This document shows positions 52,361-61,334 of a DNA stretch of 64,000 nt, piece by piece. This DNA comes from Roseateles oligotrophus (GTDB lineage: Bacteria; Pseudomonadota; Gammaproteobacteria; Burkholderiales; Burkholderiaceae_C). Each line of letters begins with the position of its first letter. Position 1 is the stretch's first letter. The notes under the pieces are model-generated. The model ran no database searches, was not told the DNA's origin, and worked only from the letters and a program-made list of their open reading frames with translations. The stretch spans positions 310,001 through 374,000 of the forward strand of contig NZ_JAJIRN010000002.1 of NCBI RefSeq assembly GCF_025717515.1, given 5' to 3'. The position numbers and the translations under genes are program-made.

Positions 52361-53626
52361 TCATGCCGCCTTGATCTGGATAATCTGCGCACCGGCACGC
52401 AACTGGTCGAGATAGTCGGCCCACGTTTGCATCATCTGTTTGCGTTGCTCCATGTAATCGGCTCGGTCGTAGGCCATACCCAGCGGGCCGCTTTTGCCGT
52501 GCGCCAATTGCGCCTCCACCACATCATGCGGAACGCTAGACAAGCGCTCGGCCATGATCGTTCGGGCCATTGAGCGGAAGCCGTGCGAAGTCATTTCTTC
52601 TTTCTCAAACCCCATGCGCCTCAACGCCGTGTTGATTGTGTTGTCGCTCATGCAACGGTCGCCTTTGAGCAAGGACGGGAACACATAGCGCCGGTCGCCG
52701 GTCAGTGGCCGCAGCGCCCGCAGCACTTCTACCGCCTGCCGCGCCAAGGGGACAAGATGCGGCCTACCGTTGATCTTTTGGGTTTTGGTGCGCTTCATCT
52801 TTTCAGCCGGGATTGACCACAGCCCCGCCACTTGTTCCCCGGTCTGTTCTCCGCCCAGGTCAAGCTCCGTCCATTCCATCGCCCGCACGTTGCCAGGGCG
52901 CTGAAACAGCAGCGCAGAGAGTTGCATTGCCGCCCGCGTGGTCGGTTGCCCTTGGTAGCCGTCGATGGCCCGCAGCAGGTCGCCCGCTTGCATAGGGTCA
53001 AGAATCGCGGCCCGGTGCGTGACGGTGATAGGTTGGAGTGCCCCGCGCAGGTCTGCCGCTGGGTTGCCCTTGCTCTTGCCGGTCTGTGCGCCGTAGCGGA
53101 ACACCTGCCCCGCAATCTCGCGCAGGTCGTGCGCCGTGCTCAAAATGCCCTTGGCCTCCACCTTCTGCAAGGTCGCCAGCAACACCGGCACGGTGATGGT
53201 GTCCAGCGGCAGGGAACCTATATGGCCGAATAGGTGCCGCTTACACATACTCAGCCAGCGGGAAGCGTGGGCATCGCTCCAGCCTATGGCCTGCTTTTTC
53301 TGGAACTCCCGCGCCACTGCTTCAAAGGTAGCTTCGCTGCTGGTCGAACTGGCGAGCTTGTCTGCCATCTTCTTTTGCACCGGGTTCACCCCGCTCTGCC
53401 GGGTCTTGCGTGCATCGTCACGCGCCAGCCGAGCCGCCTTCAGACTCACATCGGGGTACCTGCCTAACGCGAGCCGGGATTCTTTGCCGTCCGGGTAGAA
53501 CTTCCAGAACCAGCGTTTGGCCCCGTTGGGCGACACCTCCAGATAAAGGCCCGCGCCATCGGTAAAGCGCCGCCGCTTCAGGTCAGGCGGGCAGGTGGCA
53601 TTCAGGCAGTCGGCATTCGTCAGCAT
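52361..53626 (-). CDS. int: P4-type tyrosine integrase
   Basis: A 421-residue integrase. The N-terminal arm-binding region reads KRRRFTDGAGLYLEVSPNG and RLALGRYPDVSLKAARLARD, as in P4/CP4 integrases. The catalytic domain has the first Arg in FQRPGNVRAMEW, HGFRSMARTI (H-x-x-R) and the Tyr in GMAYDRADYMEQRK. The ATG at 53626 has GGAG six bases upstream. It lies next to the tRNA-Leu target. The gene faces away from the tRNA 3' end, typical of these elements. Confidence 0.93.
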   Translation of the reverse strand: MLTNADCLNATCPPDLKRRRFTDGAGLYLEVSPNGAKRWFWKFYPDGKESRLALGRYPDVSLKAARLARDDARKTRQSGVNPVQKKMADKLASSTSSEATFEAVAREFQKKQAIGWSDAHASRWLSMCKRHLFGHIGSLPLDTITVPVLLATLQKVEAKGILSTAHDLREIAGQVFRYGAQTGKSKGNPAADLRGALQPITVTHRAAILDPMQAGDLLRAIDGYQGQPTTRAAMQLSALLFQRPGNVRAMEWTELDLGGEQTGEQVAGLWSIPAEKMKRTKTQKINGRPHLVPLARQAVEVLRALRPLTGDRRYVFPSLLKGDRCMSDNTINTALRRMGFEKEEMTSHGFRSMARTIMAERLSSVPHDVVEAQLAHGKSGPLGMAYDRADYMEQRKQMMQTWADYLDQLRAGAQIIQIKAA

Positions 53627-53651
53627 GGCACGCTCCATAGGTGGAAATGTC

Positions 53652-53716
53652 GGGGAACAGAGCAAACCGGGGAACAATTTCACCGCTACCCCGATCTGTT
53701 CCCCGCATTGTTCCCC
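53652..53716. repeat. Right arm-type repeats with GGGGAACA/TGTTCCCC
   Basis: GGGGAACA at 53652 and 53669 and TGTTCCCC at 53697 and 53709 form an inverted set in the integrase upstream region. The 53697/53709 pair has the same orientation and 12 bp spacing as the left-end pair at 48391/48403. They may serve as integrase arm sites and/or as operator for int. Confidence 0.6.
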
Positions 53717-53762
53717 GATTTATGTTGCGCTGTACAGCCCCAACGTGAGGCAACCCGACAAA

Positions 53763-53798
53763 GAAAAAGCCCCTAAGCTGTTGATTTGCTTAGGGGCT
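53763..53798 (-). terminator. Terminator downstream of tRNA-Leu(UAA)
   Basis: On the minus strand AGCCCCTAAGC and GCTTAGGGGCT form a perfect 11 bp stem, followed by TTTTCTTT. It lies between the tRNA 3' end and the integrase promoter, so it would stop tRNA transcription from running into int. Confidence 0.88.
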
Positions 53799-53831
53799 TG
53801 ATATGTCGTGATGCCTTGTGAATTGCCAATT

Positions 53832-53918
53832 TGGTGCCCAGGACGGGACTTGAACCCGTACGACCGTGAAGTCGGCGGATTTTAAGTCCGCTGCGTCTAC
53901 CAATTCCACCACCCGGGC
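53832..53918 (-). tRNA. tRNA-Leu (anticodon UAA)
   Basis: An 87-base tRNA with a long variable arm. The anticodon loop reads CTTAAAA (anticodon TAA), acceptor arms GCCCGGG and CCTGGGC pair with one G-T, and CCA is encoded. Its 3' end is the integration target of the neighbouring element, and the gene is kept intact. Confidence 0.96.
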
Positions 53919-53984
53919 GGCAAATCATCGCGAGCGCATTATCTACCGCTCATGGCGTCGGTTCATCAACGCACAAACAAGAAA

Positions 53985-54004
53985 GGGAAGCCTATGGGCT
54001 TCCC
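53985..54004 (-). terminator. Hairpin between tRNA-Gly copy 1 and tRNA-Leu
   Basis: GGGAAGCC and GGCTTCCC form an 8 bp stem with a four-base loop, followed on the minus strand by TTTCTT. It may end tRNA-Gly transcription or act as a processing hairpin. Confidence 0.65.
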
Positions 54005-54016
54005 TTCTATTAAATT

Positions 54017-54092
54017 TGGAGCGGGAAAAGAGGCTCGAACTCTCGACCTCGACCTTGGCAAGGTCGCGCTCTACCAACTGAGCTATTCCCGC
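54017..54092 (-). tRNA. tRNA-Gly (anticodon GCC), copy 1
   Basis: A 76-base tRNA; anticodon loop TTGCCAA, acceptor start GCGGGAA, CCA encoded. Its sequence is the same as at 54149-54224 and 54738-54813 by eye. Confidence 0.96.
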
Positions 54093-54148
54093 ATTGCTTG
54101 GTATCAGATTATTCATCTATACCTAGCTTGGCAAGGGTTCCGACATAT

Positions 54149-54224
54149 TGGAGCGGGAAAAGAGGCTCGAACTCTCGACCTCGACCTTGGCAAGGTCGCG
54201 CTCTACCAACTGAGCTATTCCCGC
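54149..54224 (-). tRNA. tRNA-Gly (anticodon GCC), copy 2
   Basis: A 76-base copy of the same tRNA-Gly, 56 bp from copy 1, with CCA encoded. Confidence 0.96.
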
Positions 54225-54591
54225 ATATGTCTTCAGTTACCAGCAACTCGCTTTCAATGACTTCTGCAAATTCTGCAAAACTCAAACGAGCCGTTAGTAT
54301 CAGCTTCAACAAACTAACTCTTGTTACCAAGAATATGCCCACTAAAACTGACCCTTTCTTCGCTGATTTAACTACGCCATATTCTGGCAAGTTAAGCAAC
54401 TTCTCGCATTTAACCGGTGCCACCCAGTATTGCGAAGAGCCATTCAACGAAGACCACTATTCTATACTTAAATTCTTCTCACACGCAAGGTGTTTCGAAC
54501 AATTTTCTTTGCCCAAGAAAAATTCTTAAGCAAACCAACTTTAGGAGACCGAGCCGCACTGGTATTCACCATCATGGCCCAACTACTGAGT
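54225..54591. other. Spacer within the tRNA cluster
   Basis: About 370 bp between tRNA-Cys and tRNA-Gly copy 2, with clearly lower GC than the surrounding genes. No protein-like frame, RNA gene or strong hairpin is seen. The AT-richness may reflect a region of little constraint or a past insertion. Confidence 0.4.
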
Positions 54592-54665
54592 TGGAGGCGC
54601 GAGCCAGAGTCGAACTGGCCTAACCGGATTTGCAATCCGGGGCATAACCGATTTGCTATCGCGCC
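54592..54665 (-). tRNA. tRNA-Cys (anticodon GCA)
   Basis: A 74-base tRNA; anticodon loop TTTGCAA within the CCGGA/TCCGG stem, acceptor start GGCGCGA, CCA encoded. Confidence 0.95.
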
Positions 54666-54709
54666 GTAATCCACCCGCCACCACCTCCATACTCGGGGCA
54701 CTGACGGAA

Positions 54710-54731
54710 AAGGGAAGCCGGGGCTTCCCTT
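54710..54731 (-). terminator. Hairpin after tRNA-Gly copy 3
   Basis: AAGGGAAGCC and GGCTTCCCTT form a 10 bp stem with a two-base loop, followed by TT on the minus strand. The same GGGAAGCC/GGCTTCCC core follows tRNA-Gly copy 1, so the tRNA and its terminator seem to have been duplicated together. Confidence 0.7.
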
Positions 54732-54737
54732 TTAATT

Positions 54738-54813
54738 TGGAGCGGGAAAAGAGGCTCGAACTCTCGACCTCGACCTTGGCAAGGTCGCGCTCTACCAACT
54801 GAGCTATTCCCGC
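54738..54813 (-). tRNA. tRNA-Gly (anticodon GCC), copy 3
   Basis: A 76-base copy of the same tRNA-Gly; first tRNA of the cluster, about 150 bp after lon in the direction of transcription. Confidence 0.96.
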
Positions 54814-54966
54814 ATGGTTTCAACACCGCCCTAAAACTCATGAAAGCCGAAGCGTTCAAAAGCTTTTGTGCCTGCATCGAAGCAGCGATTCTATACTAAT
54901 TTTCAGACACTTTGCAAGTCCTGTGCGCAAACACAGCGACTTGCATAGAACTCAACAGAGATGTCC

Positions 54967-57372
54967 CTAGTGAGTTGCGGGCTGAGCAGGCAGTACTTCG
55001 GCCTTGGCGGCAACCACCGGCTCGTCCTCTGGCAGCGGCACCGGCATCGACTCCAAGGCCACCTCCAGCACGCGATCGATCCAACGAACCGGAACGATCT
55101 CCAACTGGTTCTTGACGTTTTCCGGGATGTCCTGCAAGTCCTTGACGTTGTCCTCGGGGATCATCACGGTCTTGATGCCGCCCCGATGTGCCGCCAGCAA
55201 CTTTTCCTTCAAACCACCAATTGCCGTGACCTCTCCACGCAGGGTGATTTCACCGGTCATCGCGACATCGGCGCGTACTGGAATGCCCGTCAGCGCCGAC
55301 ACGAAAGCGGTCGTCATTGCGGCACCCGCACTCGGGCCGTCCTTGGGCGTGGCGCCATCCGGCACGTGAACGTGCACATCGCGCTTCTCGAACAATTCGT
55401 CCTTGATGCCCAGCATGCGAGCGCGCGAACGCACCACGGTACGAGCCGCCTCGACCGACTCCTTCATCACATCGCCGAGCGAGCCGGTGCGGATGATATT
55501 GCCCTTGCCCGGCATGGCCGTGGCCTCGATGGTCAACAGATCGCCGCCCACCTCGGTCCAAGCCAGACCCACGACCTGACCCACCTGGTTCTTCTTCTCG
55601 GCGCGCCCGAAATCGTACTTGCGCACGCCCAGGAAGTCATTGAGGTTTTCTTCGTTGATCACGGCCTTGCCTTCAAACGTCTTCAGGGCGAGACCCTTGA
55701 CGACCTTGCGGCAAATCTTCGAGATTTCACGTTCCAACGAGCGAACGCCGGCTTCACGGGTGTAGTAACGGATGATGCCGCGAATCGCTGATTCGAGGAC
55801 TTCCATCTCCTCTTCCTTGACGCCATTGTTCTTGCACTGTTTGGGCAAGAGATAGCGCTGGGCGATATTGACCTTTTCGTCCTCGGTGTAACCCGACAGG
55901 CGAATCACTTCCATCCGGTCCAGCAGCGCCGGCGGAATATTCATCGAATTCGATGTGGCGATGAACATCACGTCGGACAGGTCGAAATCGACCTCGACAT
56001 AGTGGTCACCAAAAGTGTGGTTTTGCTCGGGATCCAGCACTTCCAGCAAGGCCGACGAAGGATCGCCACGGAAATCCATGCCGAGCTTGTCGATCTCGTC
56101 CAGCAGGAACAGAGGATTGCGCGTCCCCACCTTGGACAAGCTCTGCAAAACCTTGCCCGGCATCGAGCCGATATAGGTGCGACGGTGGCCACGGATCTCG
56201 GCCTCGTCACGCACACCACCCAGGGCCATGCGCACAAACTTGCGCCCGGTGGCCCGCGCCACCGATTGACCCAGCGAAGTTTTGCCAACGCCCGGAGGGC
56301 CGACCAAACAAAGAATTGGCGCCTTGACCTTGTCCACACGCTGCTGCACCGCGAGGTACTCGACGATGCGGTCCTTGACCTTGTCCAAGCCGTAATGGTC
56401 TTCGTTCAAGACATCAACGGCGTTGGCCAGATCAAACTTGATCTTGGTCTTTTTGCTCCAGGGCAGATTGACCAAGGTCTCAATATAGTTGCGCACCACG
56501 GTCGCCTCGGCCGACATCGGCGACATCAGCTTGAGCTTCTTCAACTCACCGTCGGCCTTCTTCTTGGCCTCCTTGGGCATGCGTGCGGCTTGGATCTTCT
56601 TGTCCAGCTCTTCGAGGTCAGCACCCTCCTCGCCGTCACCCAACTCCTTCTGGATGGCCTTGACTTGTTCGTTCAGGTAGTACTCGCGCTGGCTCTTCTC
56701 CATCTGCCGTTTGACACGGCCACGGATGCGCTTTTCCACTTGCAGGATGTCGACTTCATGCTCGAGCAAATCGAGCAGAGTTTCCAGGCGCTTGCCAATC
56801 TCGGACAAATTGAGCACCGACTGCTTGGCGTCGAGCTTCAATGGCAGATGAGCAGCAATGGTGTCGGCCAAGCGACCCGCATCATCAATGCCGGCAATCG
56901 AGGTCAGGATTTCAGGCGGGATCTTTTTGTTCAGCTTGACGTACTGGTCAAACTGCTGAGTCACCGCGCGGCGTAGCGCCTCGACTTCGGGCTTGGCATC
57001 GGCCTCGGGAGGGATGGGCATAACCTCGGCGACAAAATGCTCCTCACCATCGGTGATGCTGTGCGTGGTGGCGCGCTGCAGGCCTTCGACCAAGACCTTG
57101 ACGGTACCGTCGGGCAGCTTGAGCATTTGCAAAATGCTCGAAACGCAGCCCACCTCAAACATATCGTCCGACTTGGGCTCATCTTTGCCGGCGGCTTTTT
57201 GCGCCACCAACATGATTTGACGGCCGGCTTCCATCGCGGCTTCCAGCGCCTTGATGGACTTGGGGCGACCCACAAACAGCGGGATCACCATATGCGGGAA
57301 TACAACCACATCACGCAGCGGCAGCAGCGGCAAGGTGATGAGTTCTGCAGGCAAAACAGGATGACCGGACAT
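54967..57372 (-). CDS. lon: ATP-dependent protease Lon
   Basis: An 801-residue protein: N-terminal substrate domain (LPLLPLRDVVVFPHMVIPLF), AAA+ module with P-loop GPPGVGKTSLG and Walker B in LFLLDEIDKLG, and protease domain with the catalytic Ser in PKDGPSAGAA (S681) and Lys (K724 in GGLKEKLL). It degrades misfolded and regulatory proteins. It follows clpX by 100 bp, giving the tig-clpP-clpX-lon order usual in proteobacteria. Confidence 0.98.
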   Translation of the reverse strand: MSGHPVLPAELITLPLLPLRDVVVFPHMVIPLFVGRPKSIKALEAAMEAGRQIMLVAQKAAGKDEPKSDDMFEVGCVSSILQMLKLPDGTVKVLVEGLQRATTHSITDGEEHFVAEVMPIPPEADAKPEVEALRRAVTQQFDQYVKLNKKIPPEILTSIAGIDDAGRLADTIAAHLPLKLDAKQSVLNLSEIGKRLETLLDLLEHEVDILQVEKRIRGRVKRQMEKSQREYYLNEQVKAIQKELGDGEEGADLEELDKKIQAARMPKEAKKKADGELKKLKLMSPMSAEATVVRNYIETLVNLPWSKKTKIKFDLANAVDVLNEDHYGLDKVKDRIVEYLAVQQRVDKVKAPILCLVGPPGVGKTSLGQSVARATGRKFVRMALGGVRDEAEIRGHRRTYIGSMPGKVLQSLSKVGTRNPLFLLDEIDKLGMDFRGDPSSALLEVLDPEQNHTFGDHYVEVDFDLSDVMFIATSNSMNIPPALLDRMEVIRLSGYTEDEKVNIAQRYLLPKQCKNNGVKEEEMEVLESAIRGIIRYYTREAGVRSLEREISKICRKVVKGLALKTFEGKAVINEENLNDFLGVRKYDFGRAEKKNQVGQVVGLAWTEVGGDLLTIEATAMPGKGNIIRTGSLGDVMKESVEAARTVVRSRARMLGIKDELFEKRDVHVHVPDGATPKDGPSAGAAMTTAFVSALTGIPVRADVAMTGEITLRGEVTAIGGLKEKLLAAHRGGIKTVMIPEDNVKDLQDIPENVKNQLEIVPVRWIDRVLEVALESMPVPLPEDEPVVAAKAEVLPAQPATH

Positions 57373-57472
57373 GAAAACCTCTCTTTCTCAGACCCAAATG
57401 TGGCCTGAGGGGGTAAATGCAAGACGCCGCAATGATTCAATCAGCCGGCAAACACCGGCCCATTAAAACAAA

Positions 57473-58741
57473 TCAGGCGCTAGCCTTGGCCTGCTCGCGA
57501 TACACCAGCAGGGGCTTGGCGTTGTCATCGATGTTGTGCTCGTCAAGCACGACCTTGGCCACGCCTTCTAGCGCGGGCAATTCGAACATGGTGTCGATCA
57601 GGGACAACTCCATGATCGAGCGCAATCCGCGCGCGCCAATCTTGCGTGCCAGCGCCTTGCGGGCTATCGCCAACAAGGCCGACGGACGAACTTCCAACTC
57701 CACACCGTCCATCGCAAACAGCTGCTGATATTGCTTCAGCAAGGCGTTCTTCGGCTCGGTGAGGATTTGGACCAGGGCATCCTCGGTCAATTCGCCCAGC
57801 GTAGCCACAACCGGCAAGCGGCCGACCAACTCGGGGATGATGCCGAACTTGATCAAATCATCGGGTTCGACTTCGCGGAAAATCTCGGATACACGGCGTT
57901 CGGACTTGGTCTTCACGGTCGCGCCAAAACCAATACCGGACTTCTCCGAACGGTTTTGAATGACCTTCTCCAAACCGTCAAACGCGCCGCCGCAGATGAA
58001 CAAGATATTGGTCGTATCGATCTGCAAGAAATCCTGATTCGGATGCTTGCGCCCGCCCTGCGGCGGCACCGAGGCCATCGTGCCTTCGACCAACTTCAGC
58101 AAGGCCTGCTGAACGCCTTCGCCCGACACGTCACGGGTGATCGACGGGTTGTCAGCCTTGCGTGAAATCTTGTCGATTTCATCGATGTAGACGATGCCGC
58201 GCTGAGCGCGCTCAACATCGTAGTTACAGTTCTGCAGCAGCTTTTGAATGATGTTCTCGACGTCCTCACCCACATAACCAGCTTCGGTCAAGGTGGTGGC
58301 GTCGGCAATCACAAATGGCACGTTCAACAAGCGCGCCAATGTCTGCGCCAGCAGCGTCTTGCCGGAGCCGGTCGGGCCGATCAGCAAAATATTGCTCTTC
58401 GACAACTCAACCGTATCCTTGGTGCCAGCCATGTGGCGCAGGCGCTTGTAGTGGTTGTACACCGCCACCGCCAGGGTCCGCTTGGCAACGTCTTGGCCGA
58501 TCACATACTGATCAAGACTGGCCTTAATTTCGCTCGGCACCGGCAAGTCGGACTTGCTGGCTCGCCCTTGCGGCGTATCGGCGGGCACTTCATCGCGCAC
58601 GATGTCATTGCAGAGTTCAATGCACTCATCGCAAATGAAAACGGATGGGCCAGCGATCAGCTTCTTGACCTCATGCTGGCTCTTGCCGCAAAAGGAGCAA
58701 TACAAAACTTTTTCGCTGGAATTGCCTTTTTTCTCGGCCAT
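57473..58741 (-). CDS. clpX: ClpX unfoldase subunit of ClpXP
   Basis: A 422-residue AAA+ protein. N-terminal zinc-binding domain with four Cys (15, 18, 37, 40), P-loop GPTGSGKT (122-129), Walker [11 protein letters not shown] and a C-terminal small domain. It recognises substrates and feeds them to ClpP. The usual pore-loop and IGF-type ClpP-contact region lies around 260-285 (here IGFGATV). 145 bp separate it from clpP. Confidence 0.98.
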   Translation of the reverse strand: MAEKKGNSSEKVLYCSFCGKSQHEVKKLIAGPSVFICDECIELCNDIVRDEVPADTPQGRASKSDLPVPSEIKASLDQYVIGQDVAKRTLAVAVYNHYKRLRHMAGTKDTVELSKSNILLIGPTGSGKTLLAQTLARLLNVPFVIADATTLTEAGYVGEDVENIIQKLLQNCNYDVERAQRGIVYIDEIDKISRKADNPSITRDVSGEGVQQALLKLVEGTMASVPPQGGRKHPNQDFLQIDTTNILFICGGAFDGLEKVIQNRSEKSGIGFGATVKTKSERRVSEIFREVEPDDLIKFGIIPELVGRLPVVATLGELTEDALVQILTEPKNALLKQYQQLFAMDGVELEVRPSALLAIARKALARKIGARGLRSIMELSLIDTMFELPALEGVAKVVLDEHNIDDNAKPLLVYREQAKASA

Positions 58742-58886
58742 GGATCTGCTTGTCGGTTCAGGCGTTAATGCCTACTGGGATGATAGTTCAAACGCACAAG
58801 AGGCCCTTCGGTGAATAAGGGCCCCGTTCCGCGCCCTGTTGGGCTCAGCCGCCTTGGCTTTGGCGGTCAGCACACGGCGGCAGTAC

Positions 58887-59495
58887 TTAAGCCCGCTTCT
58901 CGTGCACTTGGTCAATCAGGCCGTAAGCCTGCGCTTCAGCGGCCGACATGTAGTAATCGCGCTCGGTATCGAGCTGAATCTTTTCCATGCTCTGCCCGCA
59001 ACGCTCGGCCAAAATTCGATTCAACTGCTCACGTGTCTTGAGGATTTCACGCGCGTGAATCTCAATGTCTGTGGCTTGCCCCTGGGTACCGCCCAGCGGT
59101 TGGTGAATCATGATCTTGGCGTTAGGCAAAGCATAGCGCTTGCCCTTCTCGCCAGCTGCCAACAAAAAAGCCCCCATGCTGGCAGCCATGCCCATGCACA
59201 CAGTAGATACCTGCGGCTTGATGAACTGCATGGTGTCAAAAATCGACATGCCAGCCGACACGCTGCCGCCGGGAGAATTGATATAGAGGTGGATGTCCTT
59301 GTCAGGATTTTCGCTCTCCAAGAACAGCAACTGAGCCACCACCAGATTGGCTACCGCATCATTGACCGGGCCGACTAGGAAAACGATCCGCTCACGCAAC
59401 AAGCGGCTGTAGATGTCGTAGGCGCGCTCACCGCGACCCGACTGCTCAATGACGATGGGCACCATGCCCAGATTGTTGATTTCCAGCGCGCTCAT
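58887..59495 (-). CDS. clpP: ClpP protease subunit
   Basis: A 202-residue serine protease. The catalytic triad fits Ser106 ([10 protein letters not shown]), His131 (MIHQPLGG) and Asp180 (ERDYYM). It forms the tetradecameric chamber used by ClpX. It lies 228 bp after tig, with the tig terminator in between, so it probably has its own promoter. Confidence 0.98.
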   Translation of the reverse strand: MSALEINNLGMVPIVIEQSGRGERAYDIYSRLLRERIVFLVGPVNDAVANLVVAQLLFLESENPDKDIHLYINSPGGSVSAGMSIFDTMQFIKPQVSTVCMGMAASMGAFLLAAGEKGKRYALPNAKIMIHQPLGGTQGQATDIEIHAREILKTREQLNRILAERCGQSMEKIQLDTERDYYMSAAEAQAYGLIDQVHEKRA

Positions 59496-59670
59496 GAAGA
59501 ATCCTCTGAATAAATTCGCTAACCCGCCAAAAGAGCAGCACCAGCGCCACTCCTATCGCAGACCTATTTTGCCAGCCAGTCTTACACAGCTATTGCTGCA
59601 ACGATTCCTCGCTACAGCCTTTAGGTATGGGGGCTGATTATGGCGTGTCAAGCCCGTGACATCTAAATAG

Positions 59671-59702
59671 AAAAGGCGCCGACCTTGCGGCACGGCGCCC
59701 TT
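59671..59702 (-). terminator. Terminator after tig
   Basis: On the minus strand GGGCGCCG and CGGCGCC pair around an 11-base loop and are followed by TTTTC. It lies 22 bp past the tig stop. Confidence 0.8.
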
Positions 59703-59723
59703 GACTCACAGCGGCACTGTGGA

Positions 59724-61037
59724 TCAGCTGGCTGTAGCCATCAACTCATCGAAAGGCAAGGCCTTTTCGCTCACCTTGGCCTGGGCCAAGACGAAGTCGG
59801 TGACGTTGTTTTCGACCACAACGGCCTCAACCTCGGCCAAGCGCGCACGGTCGCTCAAGTACCAACGCACCACTTCGGCCGGCTTCTCGTAGCTCTGTGC
59901 CAGCTCTTCGATATGAGCCTGCAACTGCTCGGGCTTGGCTTGCAGATTGTTGGCGCGAACCAACTCCGCCACCACTAGGCCCAGACGCACGCGACGCTCG
60001 GCTTGTGGCTTGAAGATTTCGGCCGGGATAGGCGCCTTGTCGGCATCCTTGACGCCACGCTTCTTCAAGTCTTCACGGGCTGCAGCGATCATGCGCTCGG
60101 ACTCGCCTTCGACCAGGGCCGTAGGCACATCCAACTCGGCGTTAGCAACCAGCGCATCCATCACGGCGCCCTTGTTGCGAGCCAAGACGCGGAACTTGAC
60201 TTCACGCTCGAGGTTCTTCTTGATGTCGGCGCGCAGCGCGTCGATGCTGGCATCAGGAATACCCAAGGACTTGGCAAATGCCTCGTTCACTTCAGGCAGA
60301 TGCTGAGCTTCGATCTTTTTCAGCGTCACCAGGAAGTCGGCTTCCTTGCCGGCCACATCCTTGCCGTGGTAATCCTCAGGGAATGCCAGCGGGAAGGTCT
60401 TGGAGTCGCCGGCCTTCATGCCGCGCACGGCCTTCTCGAACGCTTCGAGCATCTGGCCTTCGCCGATGATGAACTGGAAGCCGTCGGCCTTGCCACCCTG
60501 GAAGGGCTCGCCGTCCAACTTGCCTTCGAAATCGATCGTCACGCGGTCGTCATCGGCGGCCACTTCGTTGGCCGCGCGCTGCGCGAAACTGCGACGCTGC
60601 TTCCGCAGGATTTCAACCGTCTTGTCGATGGCAACATCGGTCACATCGCTGGCGACGCGCTCGACATCAGCGGCCGACAGGTCGCCAATTTTGACATCGG
60701 GGTAAATCTCGAAGGTCGCGTCAAAAGCCATTTGGCCTTCGGGGGACTCGTCCTTCTGAGCGATCTTCGGGGCACCGGCGACGCGCAATTTCGCTTCGTT
60801 GGCGGCGCTGGAAAAAGCTTCGCCCAACTTGTCGTTCATGACGTCGTACTGGACCGAATAGGCATAACGCTGAGCGACAACGCTCATCGGCACTTTGCCC
60901 GGGCGGAAGCCATCGGCCTTGACGGTACGGGCCAATTTCTTGAGACGTGTCTCGACTTCGCTGTTGATGTCAGCGGCCGCCAGCGTGAGCGTGATGCGGC
61001 GTTCGAGCTTTTCTAGGGTTTCGACGGTGACAGCCAT
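59724..61037 (-). CDS. tig: Trigger factor
   Basis: A 437-residue ribosome-associated chaperone. The ribosome-binding motif is DGFRPGKVPMSVV (~42-54), the FKBP-like peptidyl-prolyl isomerase domain covers ~150-240 (DDDRVTIDFEGKLDGEPFQG) and the helical C-terminal arms follow. It helps fold new proteins. It is the first gene of the tig-clpP-clpX-lon cluster, with tRNA-Leu(UAG) just upstream. Confidence 0.97.
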   Translation of the reverse strand: MAVTVETLEKLERRITLTLAAADINSEVETRLKKLARTVKADGFRPGKVPMSVVAQRYAYSVQYDVMNDKLGEAFSSAANEAKLRVAGAPKIAQKDESPEGQMAFDATFEIYPDVKIGDLSAADVERVASDVTDVAIDKTVEILRKQRRSFAQRAANEVAADDDRVTIDFEGKLDGEPFQGGKADGFQFIIGEGQMLEAFEKAVRGMKAGDSKTFPLAFPEDYHGKDVAGKEADFLVTLKKIEAQHLPEVNEAFAKSLGIPDASIDALRADIKKNLEREVKFRVLARNKGAVMDALVANAELDVPTALVEGESERMIAAAREDLKKRGVKDADKAPIPAEIFKPQAERRVRLGLVVAELVRANNLQAKPEQLQAHIEELAQSYEKPAEVVRWYLSDRARLAEVEAVVVENNVTDFVLAQAKVSEKALPFDELMATAS

Positions 61038-61060
61038 TTTTGACTCAATACAAAGTTATC

Positions 61061-61147
61061 TGGTGCGCGGGGCCGGACTCGAACCGGCACGCCGGTGAAG
61101 GCGTCAGGACCTAAACCTGGTGCGTCTACCAATTTCGCCACCCGCGC
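61061..61147 (-). tRNA. tRNA-Leu (anticodon UAG)
   Basis: An 87-base tRNA with a long variable arm; anticodon loop TTTAGGT, acceptor arms GCGCGGG and CCCGCGC pair perfectly, CCA encoded. It sits 23 bp upstream of tig on the same strand and may share its promoter. Confidence 0.96.
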
Positions 61148-61334
61148 TAAGTGGATCAGGCCTGTTTGGCTGGATTCCAAAGAATCAACGCCATTCAAGC
61201 CCGTGGTAATTAGGTGAACCGTGGATTGTAGCCACTTGCAAGGCAGAAAATCCAAAAAGAAGGAAAACCCCAGGTCAGATTCAATGTCCGCCCGTGCATT
61301 CTAAATGCTTGCGGCTCGGGTCAAGATCAGAACC

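Larger units (their letters stand above)
48315..53848. mobile_element. Integrated mobilizable/satellite-like element at tRNA-Leu(UAA)
   Basis: A 17 bp copy of the tRNA-Leu 3' end, TTGGTGCCAGGACGGGA (48315-48331), lies just after fliR and matches the real tRNA 3' end, TTGGTGCCCAGGACGGGA (53831-53848), except for one missing C. Between them are a P4-type integrase next to the tRNA, an AlpA-like regulator, a small unknown protein, a MobV-like relaxase, a frameshifted ORF and a split gene. No replication, capsid or conjugation-pore genes are seen. I read it as a ~5.5 kb integrative element that depends on helpers. About 1.3 kb of it is a later insertion (48638-49924). Confidence 0.85.

Noticed and set aside
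54098-54529. Frames running through the tRNA-Gly region, both strands
   Set aside because: They are translations of tRNA genes and the AT-rich spacer.
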